Source: Madurella fahalii
Lineage: Eukaryota > Ascomycota > Sordariomycetes > Sordariales
Direction of reading: 5' to 3'
Assembly: GCA_029876055.1 (NCBI GenBank)
Contig: CM056877.1
Location: 2,976,001-3,040,000 of the forward strand
DNA: 64,000 nucleotides
The notes under the pieces are model-generated. The model was not told the origin of the DNA, did not search any database, and was given only the letters and a program-made list of their open reading frames with translations. The position numbers and the translations under genes are program-made. The first letter of the stretch is position 1, and each line of letters begins with the position of its first letter. Below are positions 9,863-21,155 of the stretch, in pieces.

Positions 9863-12034
9863 TCATGGCCGAAACAAAGAGAACTCATTTTGCTGTTGTC
9901 CGTTTTGCGCCTGATTGTCCTGGATCAGCTGGTCCCAGAACGCCCAGTCCACCTCGTTTAGATTGAAGCTGCCGTCGATATCAGGGGCAATGTCGTCGAA
10001 AGAATGGTTCGTAACTGGATCCAAGCTAGTTTCTGTGCTCCCTTTTAGAGAAGCTTTGTTGTTGTCCTTTTCGCTCTTTGTGCAAAGAGAGCGCAAAGAA
10101 GAGATAAACGCGGGTTCCAACGAGCCGTCCCCTGCCTTCGTCGGTGGGTGGGCCTCCCATGCCTTGAGCGTCAGACGGCCCAATGCCACGTACAAGGCCC
10201 GTTTCGACCCCAGAAGTTCGTCGTGGTGGTGGTGCATTTGCTCCACCTTGGCCCAAACGGTATCTATCTCTGCGGCAGAGAGCATGTCCTTACTCCTTAA
10301 CAGCGTGGTCAGGATAAAGATGAAGGAATCCCATGTGCCCCATAAAAAGAAGTGTCTCAGATGCCACTGGTATTTCTGCACACCCGGGTGGGAACACACC
10401 GCCACGTCGGTCTCCAGAATATTTTGCGCGAGTTGGAAGACCTCCCGCTTGTCCGCATCGCTCGCGGTGTAGCTCCTGGCTTTGGGCAGCCGGACCCGCA
10501 GGCGCATGGCAGTGATCCCCGATCTGGCGAGGCAGACGGTCAGAAAGTGCAGTGCGTTGACAACGTCACAGTAGCGGATGTATTTCTCTTCAACTTCGCT
10601 CTCGGCCTCGGTGACAAGCTTCTCGGCTTCTCGGACATCCCCAAGCAGCCATGAGTTTGGTCCCCTCCCTTCTGTCGGCTTTGCCCTTGATGCAAAGAAA
10701 TTTCCGAGGCATACGCGCGACAGGCAGAAGAGCATCTCGGTTGCCCCCTTCCTCTCCTGCGGCTGCTCAGCCATGCCCGGCCAGATCTGGTCATCGTTGA
10801 TGTTGAGAGGCGATCGCGTATCCCATGCCTCGGGAAGCATCGATATCCCCATGCCCGCTGCACCGCTGGCCCTGGCGTCCAGGGGCATAAGCTGGTAGAA
10901 CAAGCGTCGCCTCATCTCGACGTCGAATGGTGGCAGGCCCAGCTTCTCTCCGTCCCGGTGAAGCCCAATGCGCTGTGCTATGCGCACAGCCACGCCCGTC
11001 AAAATCCAGTACGTGTGTGCGCCGTAGGAGTACTGCGAGGACAGAAGGTAGAGAACTAGGGCTTGCAGGACTGCTAGCTCGGTGGTTTTGAGAAAGCCGG
11101 CATTAACGAGCGCCTGTCGCGCTGCGAAGTTATATTGGTGCAAGAGAACAGCCCGCGGCCGCCCCAACTTGGAGATGCATTCCTCTTCAGTCATTGAGAG
11201 GACGGCGAAATGATACACAGAAAAGAGTAGGCACTCATTGGGCTTGGACACCATGGAGGGCTCCTGCGAGGCTGCCTCAAATACTCTTGTGGTGGATGGA
11301 ATATGCAGGATCTTGCAGAGCGGCTCGACCCTTTCGATGTGCGTTGTCCATAGCATCCAGGCGTTCTCAGGAGTCGGGTGGAACAGCAGGAGACTCCGCT
11401 GGGGCCCGCTCATGAATGCTTCTGTCAAGGGGTCTGATGGAGCTGCCGGGATGGCTTTGTCGGGCATTTCGTCGTCTTCGCTCTCCACGTCGGAAGCGCC
11501 CTGAAAATGGTCACATTCCAGGTTTCGCCAGAGCTTGCTGCCCAAATAGCGCGATTTGCCCCGGTTAGCCAAGAGCCTGCCACCCGTCCGCAAGTCTTCC
11601 GGCTCGTCCCAGAGCAAAGATACAGGCTCCTCGGCAGACTCTGTGCCGATCCCATCCGACTCCAAAAGGCCGTGTTGGCGCAGGATGCGCTCATAGCGGG
11701 CAAGCCGTTCGAGGACATCGCTGCTCAACTTGCGTTTCCGCGGCCGAGGTGTCTCATAGACGCACTCGACCACGCTCTTGCGGCAGCGGGAGCATGTCGG
11801 TGTTGCCTTGTCGCATTTCACCTTGCGTCGGGCGCATGCTTGACAGCTGAATGACATGGAGGGCTTGGACGTGGCCCCGTCGCTGCCGTCATCGCCTGCA
11901 CCGCTTCCTCGCGGAGGCGCCGGGGCAATCGCTAGTGGCTTGCTCCGTGAGTTGATGTCATGTGAGGCCATGTCCCATAGTTCCCTCGTTGCGAGGGTGA
12001 CACGTTCGATGGCGCGAGTTTTGCTGTTGTCCAA
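9863..12034 (-). CDS. Zn2Cys6 binuclear cluster transcription factor
   Basis: A 723-residue single-exon protein. Residues ~62-92 carry the fungal Zn2Cys6 DNA-binding domain, with the spacing C-x2-C-x6-C-x6-C-x2-C-x6-C and the basic core ARRKVKCDK. A basic linker (PRPRKRKL) and a short coiled coil (VLERLARYERILRQHG) follow, usual for dimerisation. The middle region (roughly 220-560) is the fungal-specific transcription factor domain, with the hallmark RRLFYQLMPLDARASGAAG and a nearby LNINDDQIWP. The C-terminus is Asn/Gln/Asp-rich with an acidic aromatic patch (NLNEVDWAFWDQLIQDN), possibly an activation region. Its position upstream of a flavin monooxygenase suggests, but does not prove, local control of that gene. 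Confidence 0.9.
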   Translation of the reverse strand: MDNSKTRAIERVTLATRELWDMASHDINSRSKPLAIAPAPPRGSGAGDDGSDGATSKPSMSFSCQACARRKVKCDKATPTCSRCRKSVVECVYETPRPRKRKLSSDVLERLARYERILRQHGLLESDGIGTESAEEPVSLLWDEPEDLRTGGRLLANRGKSRYLGSKLWRNLECDHFQGASDVESEDDEMPDKAIPAAPSDPLTEAFMSGPQRSLLLFHPTPENAWMLWTTHIERVEPLCKILHIPSTTRVFEAASQEPSMVSKPNECLLFSVYHFAVLSMTEEECISKLGRPRAVLLHQYNFAARQALVNAGFLKTTELAVLQALVLYLLSSQYSYGAHTYWILTGVAVRIAQRIGLHRDGEKLGLPPFDVEMRRRLFYQLMPLDARASGAAGMGISMLPEAWDTRSPLNINDDQIWPGMAEQPQERKGATEMLFCLSRVCLGNFFASRAKPTEGRGPNSWLLGDVREAEKLVTEAESEVEEKYIRYCDVVNALHFLTVCLARSGITAMRLRVRLPKARSYTASDADKREVFQLAQNILETDVAVCSHPGVQKYQWHLRHFFLWGTWDSFIFILTTLLRSKDMLSAAEIDTVWAKVEQMHHHHDELLGSKRALYVALGRLTLKAWEAHPPTKAGDGSLEPAFISSLRSLCTKSEKDNNKASLKGSTETSLDPVTNHSFDDIAPDIDGSFNLNEVDWAFWDQLIQDNQAQNGQQQNEFSLFRP

Positions 12035-12522
12035 GCAAATATGCTGGGATTAAGCTGAGTTCCCGGGATCGGTTAACGCCAGTGTCGGTCCGTGCGCACA
12101 ACCCAGGCGCCAGACATGGATTCGCCGCCCCCTGTAACAAGGCGTCATGTTGTAACGTTAAAGGGTACCTCTGTACCATCGAGATTTGGAGGATCTTAGT
12201 TCGAGCAGTCGTACCGAGAGCGCCAAAGAAGCTTGCTGCCCCGGTGCGAAGGGCAGAGGCACAGGACGGCCGGTTTCTGTCCGTTGAGACCGGGAGCCGA
12301 AAATGGCAGCACTGCCCAGCATTTGTCTGTGAGTGACATCGTCACGCGTTTAATCTTACACACTCATCTAATAGTACAACCTCCCACGGTAAAAATCAAA
12401 GAGCGGAACCTTCCGGCACAAACGTTACTGGCACACTCCGTACTGAGTTGAAAGAAACCCAGCCCCTCCAAAGTCCCCTCTCACCCTTCCGCGCCTTCCA
12501 ACCCCCCGACTCCCCAGGCAAC
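12035..12522. other. Intergenic spacer
   Basis: 5' flank of the Zn2Cys6 gene and 3' flank of the next minus-strand gene. The part after 12448 is strongly C-rich on the plus strand, which creates long but meaningless plus-strand frames. No feature recognised. Confidence 0.35.
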
Positions 12523-13863
12523 CTAAACCCTCTCTCTCTCCTGCCTCCACACCTCCTCCCGAAAAACATTCCCCCTCCCCTCCGCCTGAGTCTGAGAAGA
12601 GATAGTCCCCATCCCCAACCCCAGTCCGGCATTCCTACCCGCCCCATCCCCGCCAGCTCCCACCCCTCCACCCCATCCCCTCCCCACCTCGTTGCCGCCG
12701 GCCCCGGCAAAGGCCCCAGCCATGCGGACGGCATTCATCCTCAGCCCCTGCAAGTCGGTAGTCACGACCTTGATCTCCCTGCCCCTCAACCCCACGCCCG
12801 CTCCCCCGGGCAGCCGCGTCATCTTCTTGCCCAGCCTCTGGCCTCTGCTCTGCCGCTCCCCATACCCCCTCCCCGACCGGCCCAAGCCCCGCCACCAACC
12901 CCCGGCCCCGGCCCCGGCCCCGGCCCCTTTCGCAGACCCGAATCCCCCGCGATCCGACAGCCACCCGCGCAACGTGAAGCCCGGATAGCGCCGTCGCAGG
13001 AACACGTACCCCACCATCAGCACCAGGGTGAGCACGCCGAAGACGACGGGGAGGATGATAGCCAGGGTGTTGAGGCTTGGGGTCTGTGCCGGGCCGCCGT
13101 TGCTGTTGTCTGGGGACTGGGGCTGGTTGTTGAGCAGCGGGGTGCTGGCGTTGAGATTGCCTGAGGAAGAGGAGGAGGAGCTGCCCCGGCGGATGAGGGA
13201 CAGGCGCGGGCCGGCGTGGCGGATGCGGCCTGTTCCGGTCCGGTCTTGGTTGTTATTATCATTATCATTATCATTGTTGTTGTTGCCGCTGCGGTTGTCG
13301 TTGTGATTTGGGGAAGAGGATGGGTTTGGGAGGATCGGGGGGTTAAGGGGGCGGATGATCGGCTCGGAGATGAATAGTATGGCCGAGGTGGAGTTCGCGT
13401 TCCGAGGCAGGTAAGAGTCAAGGATGGACCACGTGAAGTTGCCGGATTGGGTTTCGACGGGATCCGAGGTGAAGCCCGCTGCTCCTCCTCCACCGTTTGC
13501 GGCGTCGTCTTGGAGATTGGAAAAGTCGGCTTGGATGAGGATCTGGAGCGGGGCGTTGATGAAAAATGAGGGGTCCCATATTACTAGTGGTTGCAATGGT
13601 TGGTTAATTGTGCGTGGTGGTAATAAGGGGTTAGGTAGCCTACTTTCGACAGTGTCGCCCGTCTGGAACTGTGCTCCCTCTGAGGGGGAGCAAAAAGGCG
13701 TGTCTCCGCGGTTGTCGCACATGGCGAAAGTGATGTTCTACTTCGAGAGGCTTCCAGAGCCGATTGATAACGTATCACGAGAGCTTACGATGGGCATTAT
13801 CTGGGTACGGACGTACGGTAGGGACTCGAACAGGAGGAAAGAGGAATGGGACGAGGATTCCAT
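12523..13863 (-). CDS. Uncharacterised single-pass membrane protein of filamentous fungi
   Basis: Proposed exons 13863-13789, 13737-13644 and 13583-12523 (409 residues). Intron 2 (60 nt, GTAGGC...CTAG) is well supported: removing it turns an odd insertion into TVEIIWDPSFF. Intron 1 (51 nt, GTAAGC...GTAG) supplies an upstream start, so the mature part begins NITFAMCDN. The extracellular part has two early cysteines (CDN...PFC) and a beta-like domain to about residue 130. A low-complexity Asn/Asp/Ser stalk leads to one transmembrane helix (LAIILPVVFGVLTLVLMVGYVF, near residue 245), then a basic Gly/Ala/Arg-rich cytosolic tail. The GAGAGA run comes from a CCGGCC repeat at about 12902-12927. The signal peptide in exon 1 is weak, so the first exon is the least certain part. 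Function unknown. Confidence 0.68.
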
Positions 13864-14541
13864 GATGCATCGTGAGACAAAGGACTCATATACTGAGGTC
13901 CTAACTTTCCGCACACCATCTTCGAAGAGCGCGATCCCTTCATTCTGATCTGTTCTGTGTGAGCTGCAGGTATAACTCATGCATTGTGACAAGATTTGTT
14001 ATGCTCAGCATCCGCAAAGTCTTAGTGGTGGGGTGTCACGGACCCCTTTTCGGCCGAGCGTTGAAACGTGCTCCGGTACGTTGGGAACCCCTGAAATCCG
14101 GACCCTCGAGAAAACTTGGACCCCTATGCCGGCAATTTCTACCCTGCGGGCCTCTAGCGCACCATTCGCATTTTTCCGGGTCTATCAGTGGACTGAGAAG
14201 GCAATCTGTCATGCGCGAACTGGCACGGCAAAGCTAATGGGATGGAACCCGAACCCCGCGATGTTTCGAGAACAAAGACGGTTGGGGCTTTGGCCCCTGC
14301 ATCTGCTGCGTGCCTTCATCAGAAAACGAGGGGTTATGGATGTATGGAGATATGAGGCGAATGGCGTCACGGGGGATGCTAAGTTTCACGTTACCTGCTC
14401 ATATTTTCCGGTCTGGACACTGACGACCTAATAATTACGCACATAATAGGTAAGGTACACTCACACTAGGTAAATACCCGCTACCGCTGTTCTGAGAAAC
14501 ACATCAATCTTCGCTGCGGCCGTCCAAACCCTCCAACTTCC
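13864..14541. other. Intergenic spacer
   Basis: No gene supported. A plus-strand open frame (13979-14431) has no recognisable product. Near 14446-14475 are repeats of the AGGTA/TAGGTA type seen in other spacers of this window. Confidence 0.35.
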
Positions 14542-15600
14542 CTACCCCAGTGATGCGGCTGGTCTGTAGAACCTGAACATCGTAATCTTATCCATAAGCA
14601 TCCTCGGCAACTCTTGAGTAAATTCATCTTTGTCCCTTAAGATGCTCTGGCTTTGGAGAATGAAGCGGTCGCGGAAAATGTCCCAGAGGACCCTCTCCTC
14701 GCGCACGATTCCTCCAGGCCGTGGGAAGTAGGGCTCATTGTGTAAAAAGGCATCAGCGGCGCGCTCAACGCCGCACGCGTCCAATGTCATCTCTCTGCAG
14801 TGGTCAAAACCGAGCAGCCACAACGCGTTCCAACCGAGACGAGGGCAATAGTGTTCTTGGGTGGGGGGATATGCATGGCCGCCGAAGCGCCTCTGGGGCG
14901 CGAATAGGAATGTTACCCTGTTGGCGTCAACTCCGGCTTGCCAAAGAAGGAACGCCAAAGCATCTGCCAGAGCGACGGTGTACTGGGGTACTGAGATCCG
15001 GAGCGCGTGCATCTGTTGGAGATGCAACGCTATGTTGGCGCGGTCCAGCTTTATAGGATCATCGTTGCGTCGGCCAAGGTAGAGACGAATGTAACAGTGG
15101 TCAGAATCAGAGCTGCCAAGGACCAAATCGAGTTCTGGGCCCTTGGGAGTAAGTTCCCTAATAATATCGCGGAAGGATACCGCCGCCGGTAGGATCCTTT
15201 CAGTGATCAAAGCATCGCAGGTCATGGTTCGTGGAGGGAGGTGAGGCAAGAAGTCGCCCCAAACGCTGTGGTCTGAGCCAATGCGCATGTCTGTTCCGCC
15301 ATGTCAGTCATCCGTGAGAGAATGGCTACAAAGGGAATGAACGGTACAGCAGGCCGGAACGGCAAATGGAACGTCGCCACCCGGAGATTCGGCAATACGA
15401 TTCGCAAGAGCTGCCGCCACTTGCCGGTGCAAGCGAAATTCGTTTTCAACGGCCGGTTTTGCGTGCTCGCTCTCCCTTTTCAAGACCATGCGTCCGGTGA
15501 TGCCGAAGGTAAGGTCGCTGACATAAGTGGCTCCATAGCAGCCACGCTGGAGACGTTGCAAATATTTTGCGGGAGGGTTGCTGGGTGGATCTGAAGCCAT
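14542..15600 (-). CDS. DUF3669 family protein (fungal zinc-finger-associated domain)
   Basis: Exons 15600-15348 and 15290-14542 encode 333 residues. Without splicing the frame meets a TGA at 15304. A 57-nt intron (GTACCG...AACAG, branch ACTGAC 12 nt before the end) removes it, splits a Tyr codon in phase 1 and restores VPACYMRIGSDHSVW, which fits the DUF3669 pattern. Other family marks are CDALITERIL, CYIRLYLGRR, LADALAFLLWQAGVDANRV, LLGFDHCREM and FLHNEPYFPRPG. DUF3669 proteins are expanded in Sordariomycetes and have no known biochemical role; the N-terminal half looks loosely kinase-like. The frame is open further upstream (to about 15729), so the true start could be earlier or in another exon. 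Confidence 0.75.
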
Positions 15601-18600
15601 TGGGACCTTGGGAATGCTCGAGAACTTCTGGAGGAGATTGATGCGGTAACAGATTGAATGCCAAACGACTACGGGGCGGGAACGATGACGATGACGATGA
15701 CGGGCAAAGTTCAGTCCCGGTCGCCTCAAAGCTGCTCATGGCCATGGTCTCGCCAGGCCACCGTTGCGGCTTCCTCAGGTCCGCCTTAGGCAGGCTGCGT
15801 GAGGGCGAGGAGGACTTGGAAGGCACCGCCTGGCATGTTGTGGTGTCGTGCTTGGACCTGCCCACTTTGGGCCGCCACGAGCCTTCCAGTTTCGCTTGGG
15901 TCAGGTTCTCGAGCCCAGACTCACCCTGGGCCCATTTTGGTTGTCTACATCCCTTCCTCAGGCCGGAGCAGGCTTAGTTAACCTGGCTGGTAACGCCGCA
16001 AAGACCGACACCAGATCCGACCTTTTGCGCAGGTTCCAGTTGAGGTAGGTCCCGCGGGCTCAAGAGCCACCTTGGTTAACTCGTGCTTCAGCCAATGCGG
16101 GTTGCACTCCCACGGATCGGTGCTTACGTTGAGATTCTCGAGACCTAGGTAGCCAGAAACGGTTCTTCTTGGTTCGATCCTGCGAGAAAAGACAAAACTT
16201 CTACATTGTACAGTACCCTTGCATAAGTTCTGAATATCTTTGCGATATCCAGGGATCAGGTTGGCTTACGCGAGCGTATAGAGTTATTGAGTTACTACCA
16301 GGCCGCCAGCATGACGTTGCAACCCCGGCCCGATGATTCGCGCCAAACAACATCGACCGTCTGAATGAGACTAGCACATGAGATCGCCAGAGACGAGTCG
16401 CATCACCACGTAGTACCTCACTTCCTTACAATATCTCACCAGTTGATGTGGTCTCAACCAAGCAGTGTCGGAGGTGGCATCATGACAATACGTTGATTAT
16501 GTGAAATTCGCTTTTAACGTTGTCGCGGAACATGCGAATCCGTTTCTGCAACAAAACCCGTAAATACCTTAGGTACCTATACATGCTAAGCTATGGCAAG
16601 ATGCTTCGAAGAAGGTTGTACGTATTCCCTACGTGACAACCCAAGTTAGCAATAGACAATTGGAACTCGTCGCCGTAGCCATGCCCTGGCTGTGTCGGCA
16701 GCTTATTTTCCCACAGTACTTTTTTAAACCTTTTTTTTACTTCTTTTTTTGTCCGGAGCGTGCAATATTGGGATCAATGTTTTGGGAACAGGAGGCCGGG
16801 GGAGGAACACTGGAGCGTGGCATGGTTCTGCAGCCATGCCTGCTCGGTTCCCACACCTGACCCAGGTAATTACTGTAAAGTACTGTACATCAACGCCACC
16901 GAGGGACCTAACTTGGGTCCGGCCCGCTCCTCGTGGCATTAAGGCGCAGTGCTTGGCTAGGCTGCAGGGGGACCCGGTGGCTGTCAGATTGGGGCGGAGA
17001 TAAGCCCGCGAACTCTGCCCCCTAATTCGTATGTTTTTTTTAGTGGGGGAAGGGTGACATCGCGCGCACAAGTCCGTCAACCCGTCAACCCGTCAACCGG
17101 CTAGCAGAGCCGAACTGCATCGGCCCCCACGCGGGCGTCCCGATAACTGAGGTAGTTAAGGCGCAGTACGCGGTAGACCACACCGGGGAACTCCCCGCCG
17201 CTAAGCATATGCCTGACAGTCCTACTCTCACGGATTGCACCATCTCGTTAGCTCACCATGCCGCGTTACATCTTTGCTATGGCGACCGCCCAGTCAGGTT
17301 GCTAGGTTCACATAATGGGTACCCGATGAGCCGACCTTCCTTGCAATGAAGGCCGCAATTGCGAATGATGCGACGGTCTGGCCCTCGTCCTCCATCTAAG
17401 ACAACCTGCTAGATCCGCCGCTATCACTTCCGCTTGCATAGACCCCAACGTCCCCGTTGCAAAGGCGGTCGGCGTTCTCTCGGTCATACCCAATACATTA
17501 TACATCTCAAACCATTTTCGGCCATCATTTGATGTAACCCAACAATATCCATAACAAATACCTGACCGATTCATAATGAGATTCCACATAAGGTGTCATG
17601 CATTTATCAATGAGGTAAATAAAAGTTTTCATAACCCGGGCCAGCATTATAACTATGCAGAATCAACCATGGCTGTCATACTTTGATCTGTGTAGCGCCG
17701 GGCCATGTAAAATGGACAGCGTCAGCGGTCGTCAATGGGTTCAATGGTTGTGAACGTCCCCTATACTTTTGTATTGCCGGACACCGATACACATGGTATG
17801 AGCAAAGGTGCAACGAATATTATCCACTTCCTGGCCCTGAATTAGGAATGACAGAAGCTATTCTTAGTTCAATGGATAATTACAGAGAAAAAAATTTTTT
17901 TCCAAAGAAATAATACCCTGCGTTGACATGACAAATTGATGCTCCATCCTCTCGATGTGGCCTGTGTACCTTAGGTATGGTAGATTCATTCAGGCGTGTA
18001 AAAGTCGACTTACACTCTACAACGCTTGGGCCACAACGACTCGCGCCCCACTAGCCACACCTGATTTTTCCGAGGGAAAGAAGGCTGTGTCCAGGGGCCA
18101 ACTCCCATCTCTTTGGCAGTTTCCGGGCACTGGCACAGCTGACAGCCAGCTTTACCCACTTCCGTCGGGCACCGGGCTGTCTACTGTACCGTAAGTCTCC
18201 GAGTGTTCCAGCTGCCCTGCTAGCCTCCATCTCAGTCCTTCTCTGTAGTTTATTCCAGATTTCATTTAATTCATTTTTCTTTTCCTACCGGACGTCCATG
18301 CCTTGTCTCCTTATTTTTCTCTCCTAGCTCAGTTTTTAAATCCGGATCGAGAATTTGCCAATAAATCTAACACGGATCCTACGCCTGTGGCTCTGCACAA
18401 GCCGGTTGAGTGGCAAGTCCCAAGCCGCAGAGGACAAGGCAGCAGCAATCACCGAAACACACAGCTTTGGCCACGATGGCGATGCAGCCTGAATCGGTGT
18501 TGACGGATCTTCTTCCGACTGGGTCGGAGCCGGCCGGTCGGGACTCGGAATGGATGGCTCTCGTTTCGGTGATCGATCCTTGTCCCGAAAATTGGATTGG

Positions 18601-19098
18601 GTGCTGATGCGGCAACGGAAAGCTTATCATTCTCGGCTGTGGCCAAGGCGTTTTGGTGCGTTTGGTTGGTTTCACCGTTTCCGCGGATTGGCCGAGCAGC
18701 CACTTCCCCACGCCGTCCCCAAATAGCACGTGCTCGGATTTCCCGCTCGCATTTCGTGAAAGTTTGCTTCCTACCGGTGAAAAAGAGCGAGAACTCGGCT
18801 GTGGCAGTAAATCGAGTCAGTCTTAGTGGCTCGTTGAGCGATCCAGACCCGCCGCATCCCCCTTGCACAGATGTACCCTCGAGGTGGTTTCCTGGCCACG
18901 GATGGCCTACAAGCCTGCCCCCCCCCCCTTACCTAGGTAGTCACAAGCCTATTCCTACGGCATCTGTAGCGCAGCTCGAAGGAATAACCAAGCAGGCACC
19001 GATACAGAAACCTATCGAGTCACATCTAGTCGAGTGACGAGATCCGGTTTACTACCATCTACACTCAATTCATTGCTCGTCTGTCGCATATATAGGCC
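15601..19098. other. Long gene-poor intergenic region
   Basis: About 3.5 kb in which I find no supported gene. Plus- and minus-strand frames of 60-146 codons show no domain, no codon bias and no splice partner. Visible items are three tandem CGTCAACC-type units (17074-17098), A/T tracts near 16720-16760, a C10 run near 18920, and several copies of a CCTTAGGTA/CCTAGGTA palindrome (16145, 16568, 17965, 18930). Decayed mobile DNA is possible, but none could be recognised. Confidence 0.45.
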
Positions 19099-19556
19099 AT
19101 GGCCATCAAGCCGACAAGACGGAACAGCTCAAGCAGCAGCATCAGCAACAGTACCGGCACCAGCACCAGCACTAGCAGCAGCAACAACCACAGCAACAGC
19201 AACAGCAGCTACATCAACGAGCTCGACAAGGTCTTCTCACCAGGAAGTCTCAGTCACCTATCCGACCGCCAGCTTCTCGACTACTATCTAGATAACTTGC
19301 CCACAATGTCCAACCAAGGAGGCTCGTCCACGAACTGGAACGATGTGCTCAAGCACGGATCGGCTCTGAGCATCCTCAAGCCCGACGTTGTCTATCCTCC
19401 GTATGGTGGCAGCTCTAGCTCCGGCGGCTCATCGAACTCTACCTCCGGGGGCTCGTCAAACAGCGGTGTATGTTTGCCCCTTGACTTCCAAGACAAATAG
19501 AACAATGTTAACTCACGTGTAATCCTCAGCAACAGAGTTCTGGAAACCGCAGATGA
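19099..19556 (+). CDS. Small Ser/Gly/Asn-rich protein, unknown
   Basis: Exons 19099-19467 and 19530-19556 (intron 62 nt, GTATGT...CTCAG, phase 0) give 131 residues ending GQQSSGNRR. The N-terminal third is a Ser/Thr/Asn homopolymer-like stretch from an AGC/AAC repeat. The middle, with SDRQLLDYYLDNLP and NWNDVLKHGSALSILKPDVV, looks like the only ordered, possibly conserved part. The tail is Gly/Ser-rich. A TATATA lies only 6 bp before the ATG, which is odd for that start. A second in-frame ATG at 19306 would give a 62-residue protein that keeps the core, and it may be the real start. No signal peptide, no known domain. Confidence 0.55.
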
Positions 19557-20655
19557 TTTTTGAGCCTTGCATCATCGGGTCCCCTAGGATTCGGTCGACG
19601 CATTCCAGGATCCAATGACTTTTTTCTTTGCATACGGCATCAGGGGTTGGGTTTGATTGACGGGAGCAATCACGGGTGCAAACACGACACGGAGTTCAGG
19701 GTTTACATTTAGAGCTTGGGGTCTGCATAAGACATTGGTGCATTTGCATGGTGCATTGGCTTGTATGGTTAGAATAGATCTCCTTTGATATTTCCTTTCT
19801 CAATTGATTTGAGTCATCAACACAAGAAACCCCATTCCCCTCCCCCCGTTCTTTGCTGCCCGGATTCGCCATTCTTTCAACTTGGTACAGCGAGGAAAAG
19901 TGGCGAACGGTCCCGGCATCAAGAATCGGGCCCGGAGCTCCACTGTCCTCAAAGTTCGGCTCGGGAGTCCGAAAAGGGCAGCCAAGCCCTAAGCGGCGGG
20001 ACCCGGAGCAGCCAACCTACAAGGCAGATTTTACCAGGGCCTGGCCTTGATTGGCGTAACCGCTTGATCCTTCGGGTTGCGCCATTATGTCCTGAGCGAG
20101 ATCCACGTTGGAACGGATTGGAATTGCGCGCCTGCCTAAATTCCAAACACGCAGGTGCGTTGGGGCGGATCGCGGCTTGGTAAACTGTCAGCATTCCGTA
20201 GGACTGGATCTTCTACATCTTTCTGGTAGGACTTTAGATACCGATAAAGTTCTGGAGAACCCCGGCTCCCGTTTCCTGTTGCAACCCGAGTCTGCCCCCG
20301 TGTGATCGATATCCTCGAGTCTTCCGTCTTGGAGCTCGATGGAGAGACATGTGGAAACTTTGTAACTAAAGCTTAGCAAGCTGCTACCTGCCGCACTCTT
20401 CTACAAAAATGTATATGGCGGGGAATAATAAAAATAGAATAATCAATAGGTGTCGTTTCCAACGCCGTATCCTGCACAAGACCATTGAAATGGTGCAGAA
20501 ACACACATCGACACCCACATACCCATCAAAACAAGGGGGAGGGCAAAGACGGCCAAATACAAGACGGACAGGATAGACAAGACAGGCCAGGCGACACGAC
20601 CACAAATTGGGTCTCTGCAGCCTAAACAAGATCAAAACAACATGTGCCGATAGAA

Positions 20656-20675
20656 CTCCCTCTGATCAGAGGGAG
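20656..20675. repeat. Perfect 20-bp palindrome
   Basis: CTCCCTCTGATCAGAGGGAG reads the same on both strands. A closely related near-palindrome lies 192 bp away at 20848-20867. Confidence 0.8.
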
Positions 20676-20847
20676 ATCACTTTGCACGCAAAGAAAGTTC
20701 GACAATTGAGCCTGCAACAGATGTGGAAAGAGTGCTGAAATGATTGTTCTGTCTAAGGAGCAATGGCCAGGACGGCCCTACTTATAGTGCCAAAGAAAAA
20801 TGGGCCCACGGCAAGTTCCAGCCCCGGGGCGCCATCCTAGCAAGTGT

Positions 20848-20867
20848 GTCCCTCTGACCAGAGGGAC
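20848..20867. repeat. Near-palindrome related to the one at 20656
   Basis: GTCCCTCTGACCAGAGGGAC has nine paired positions and one central mismatch pair. It shares the core CCCTCTGAnCAGAGGG with the palindrome at 20656-20675. Confidence 0.75.
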
Positions 20868-21155
20868 CCCGCCCTCTGGGGGCAGTTTTCCCCAACTCAC
20901 TATTAACTGTATCATGAACAGATCTCTTCCTCTCTTTCTTTCCTTTTTCTTTTTCTATCTCTTCTCCCCCCTAAATTCCTGAATGAATTATCACATACCC
21001 AGCGTTGGTAGCTCGGCGAATTACCTGCTTTACAAATAAGTAAGCGTTACCCACAAGACAAGTTAGATTTACCTTACCTAGGTACCTTGGGTAGTAAGTA
21101 AGGTATCTAAGGTGCATAGAAAACCCTGCTAGTCATCACCTACACTTCAACACAG

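Noticed and set aside
12448..13164. Long plus-strand frame of 238 codons, Pro/Ser/His-rich
   Set aside because: It is the mirror of the GC-biased membrane-protein exon on the minus strand and has no domain or splice logic.
14034..14510. TGTCACGGACC at 14034 as the start of a solo LTR
   Set aside because: No matching 3' end or target-site duplication was found, and the sequence around 14029-14033 does not recur downstream.
15304..15306. In-frame TGA inside the DUF3669 gene, at first taken as a pseudogene stop
   Set aside because: A 57-nt intron with a GTACCG donor, ACTGAC branch site and AACAG acceptor removes it in frame and restores the family sequence.
16174..16183. GGTTCGATCC, another B-box-like stretch
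   Set aside because: The flanking bases do not pair into a T stem and no acceptor stem is present.
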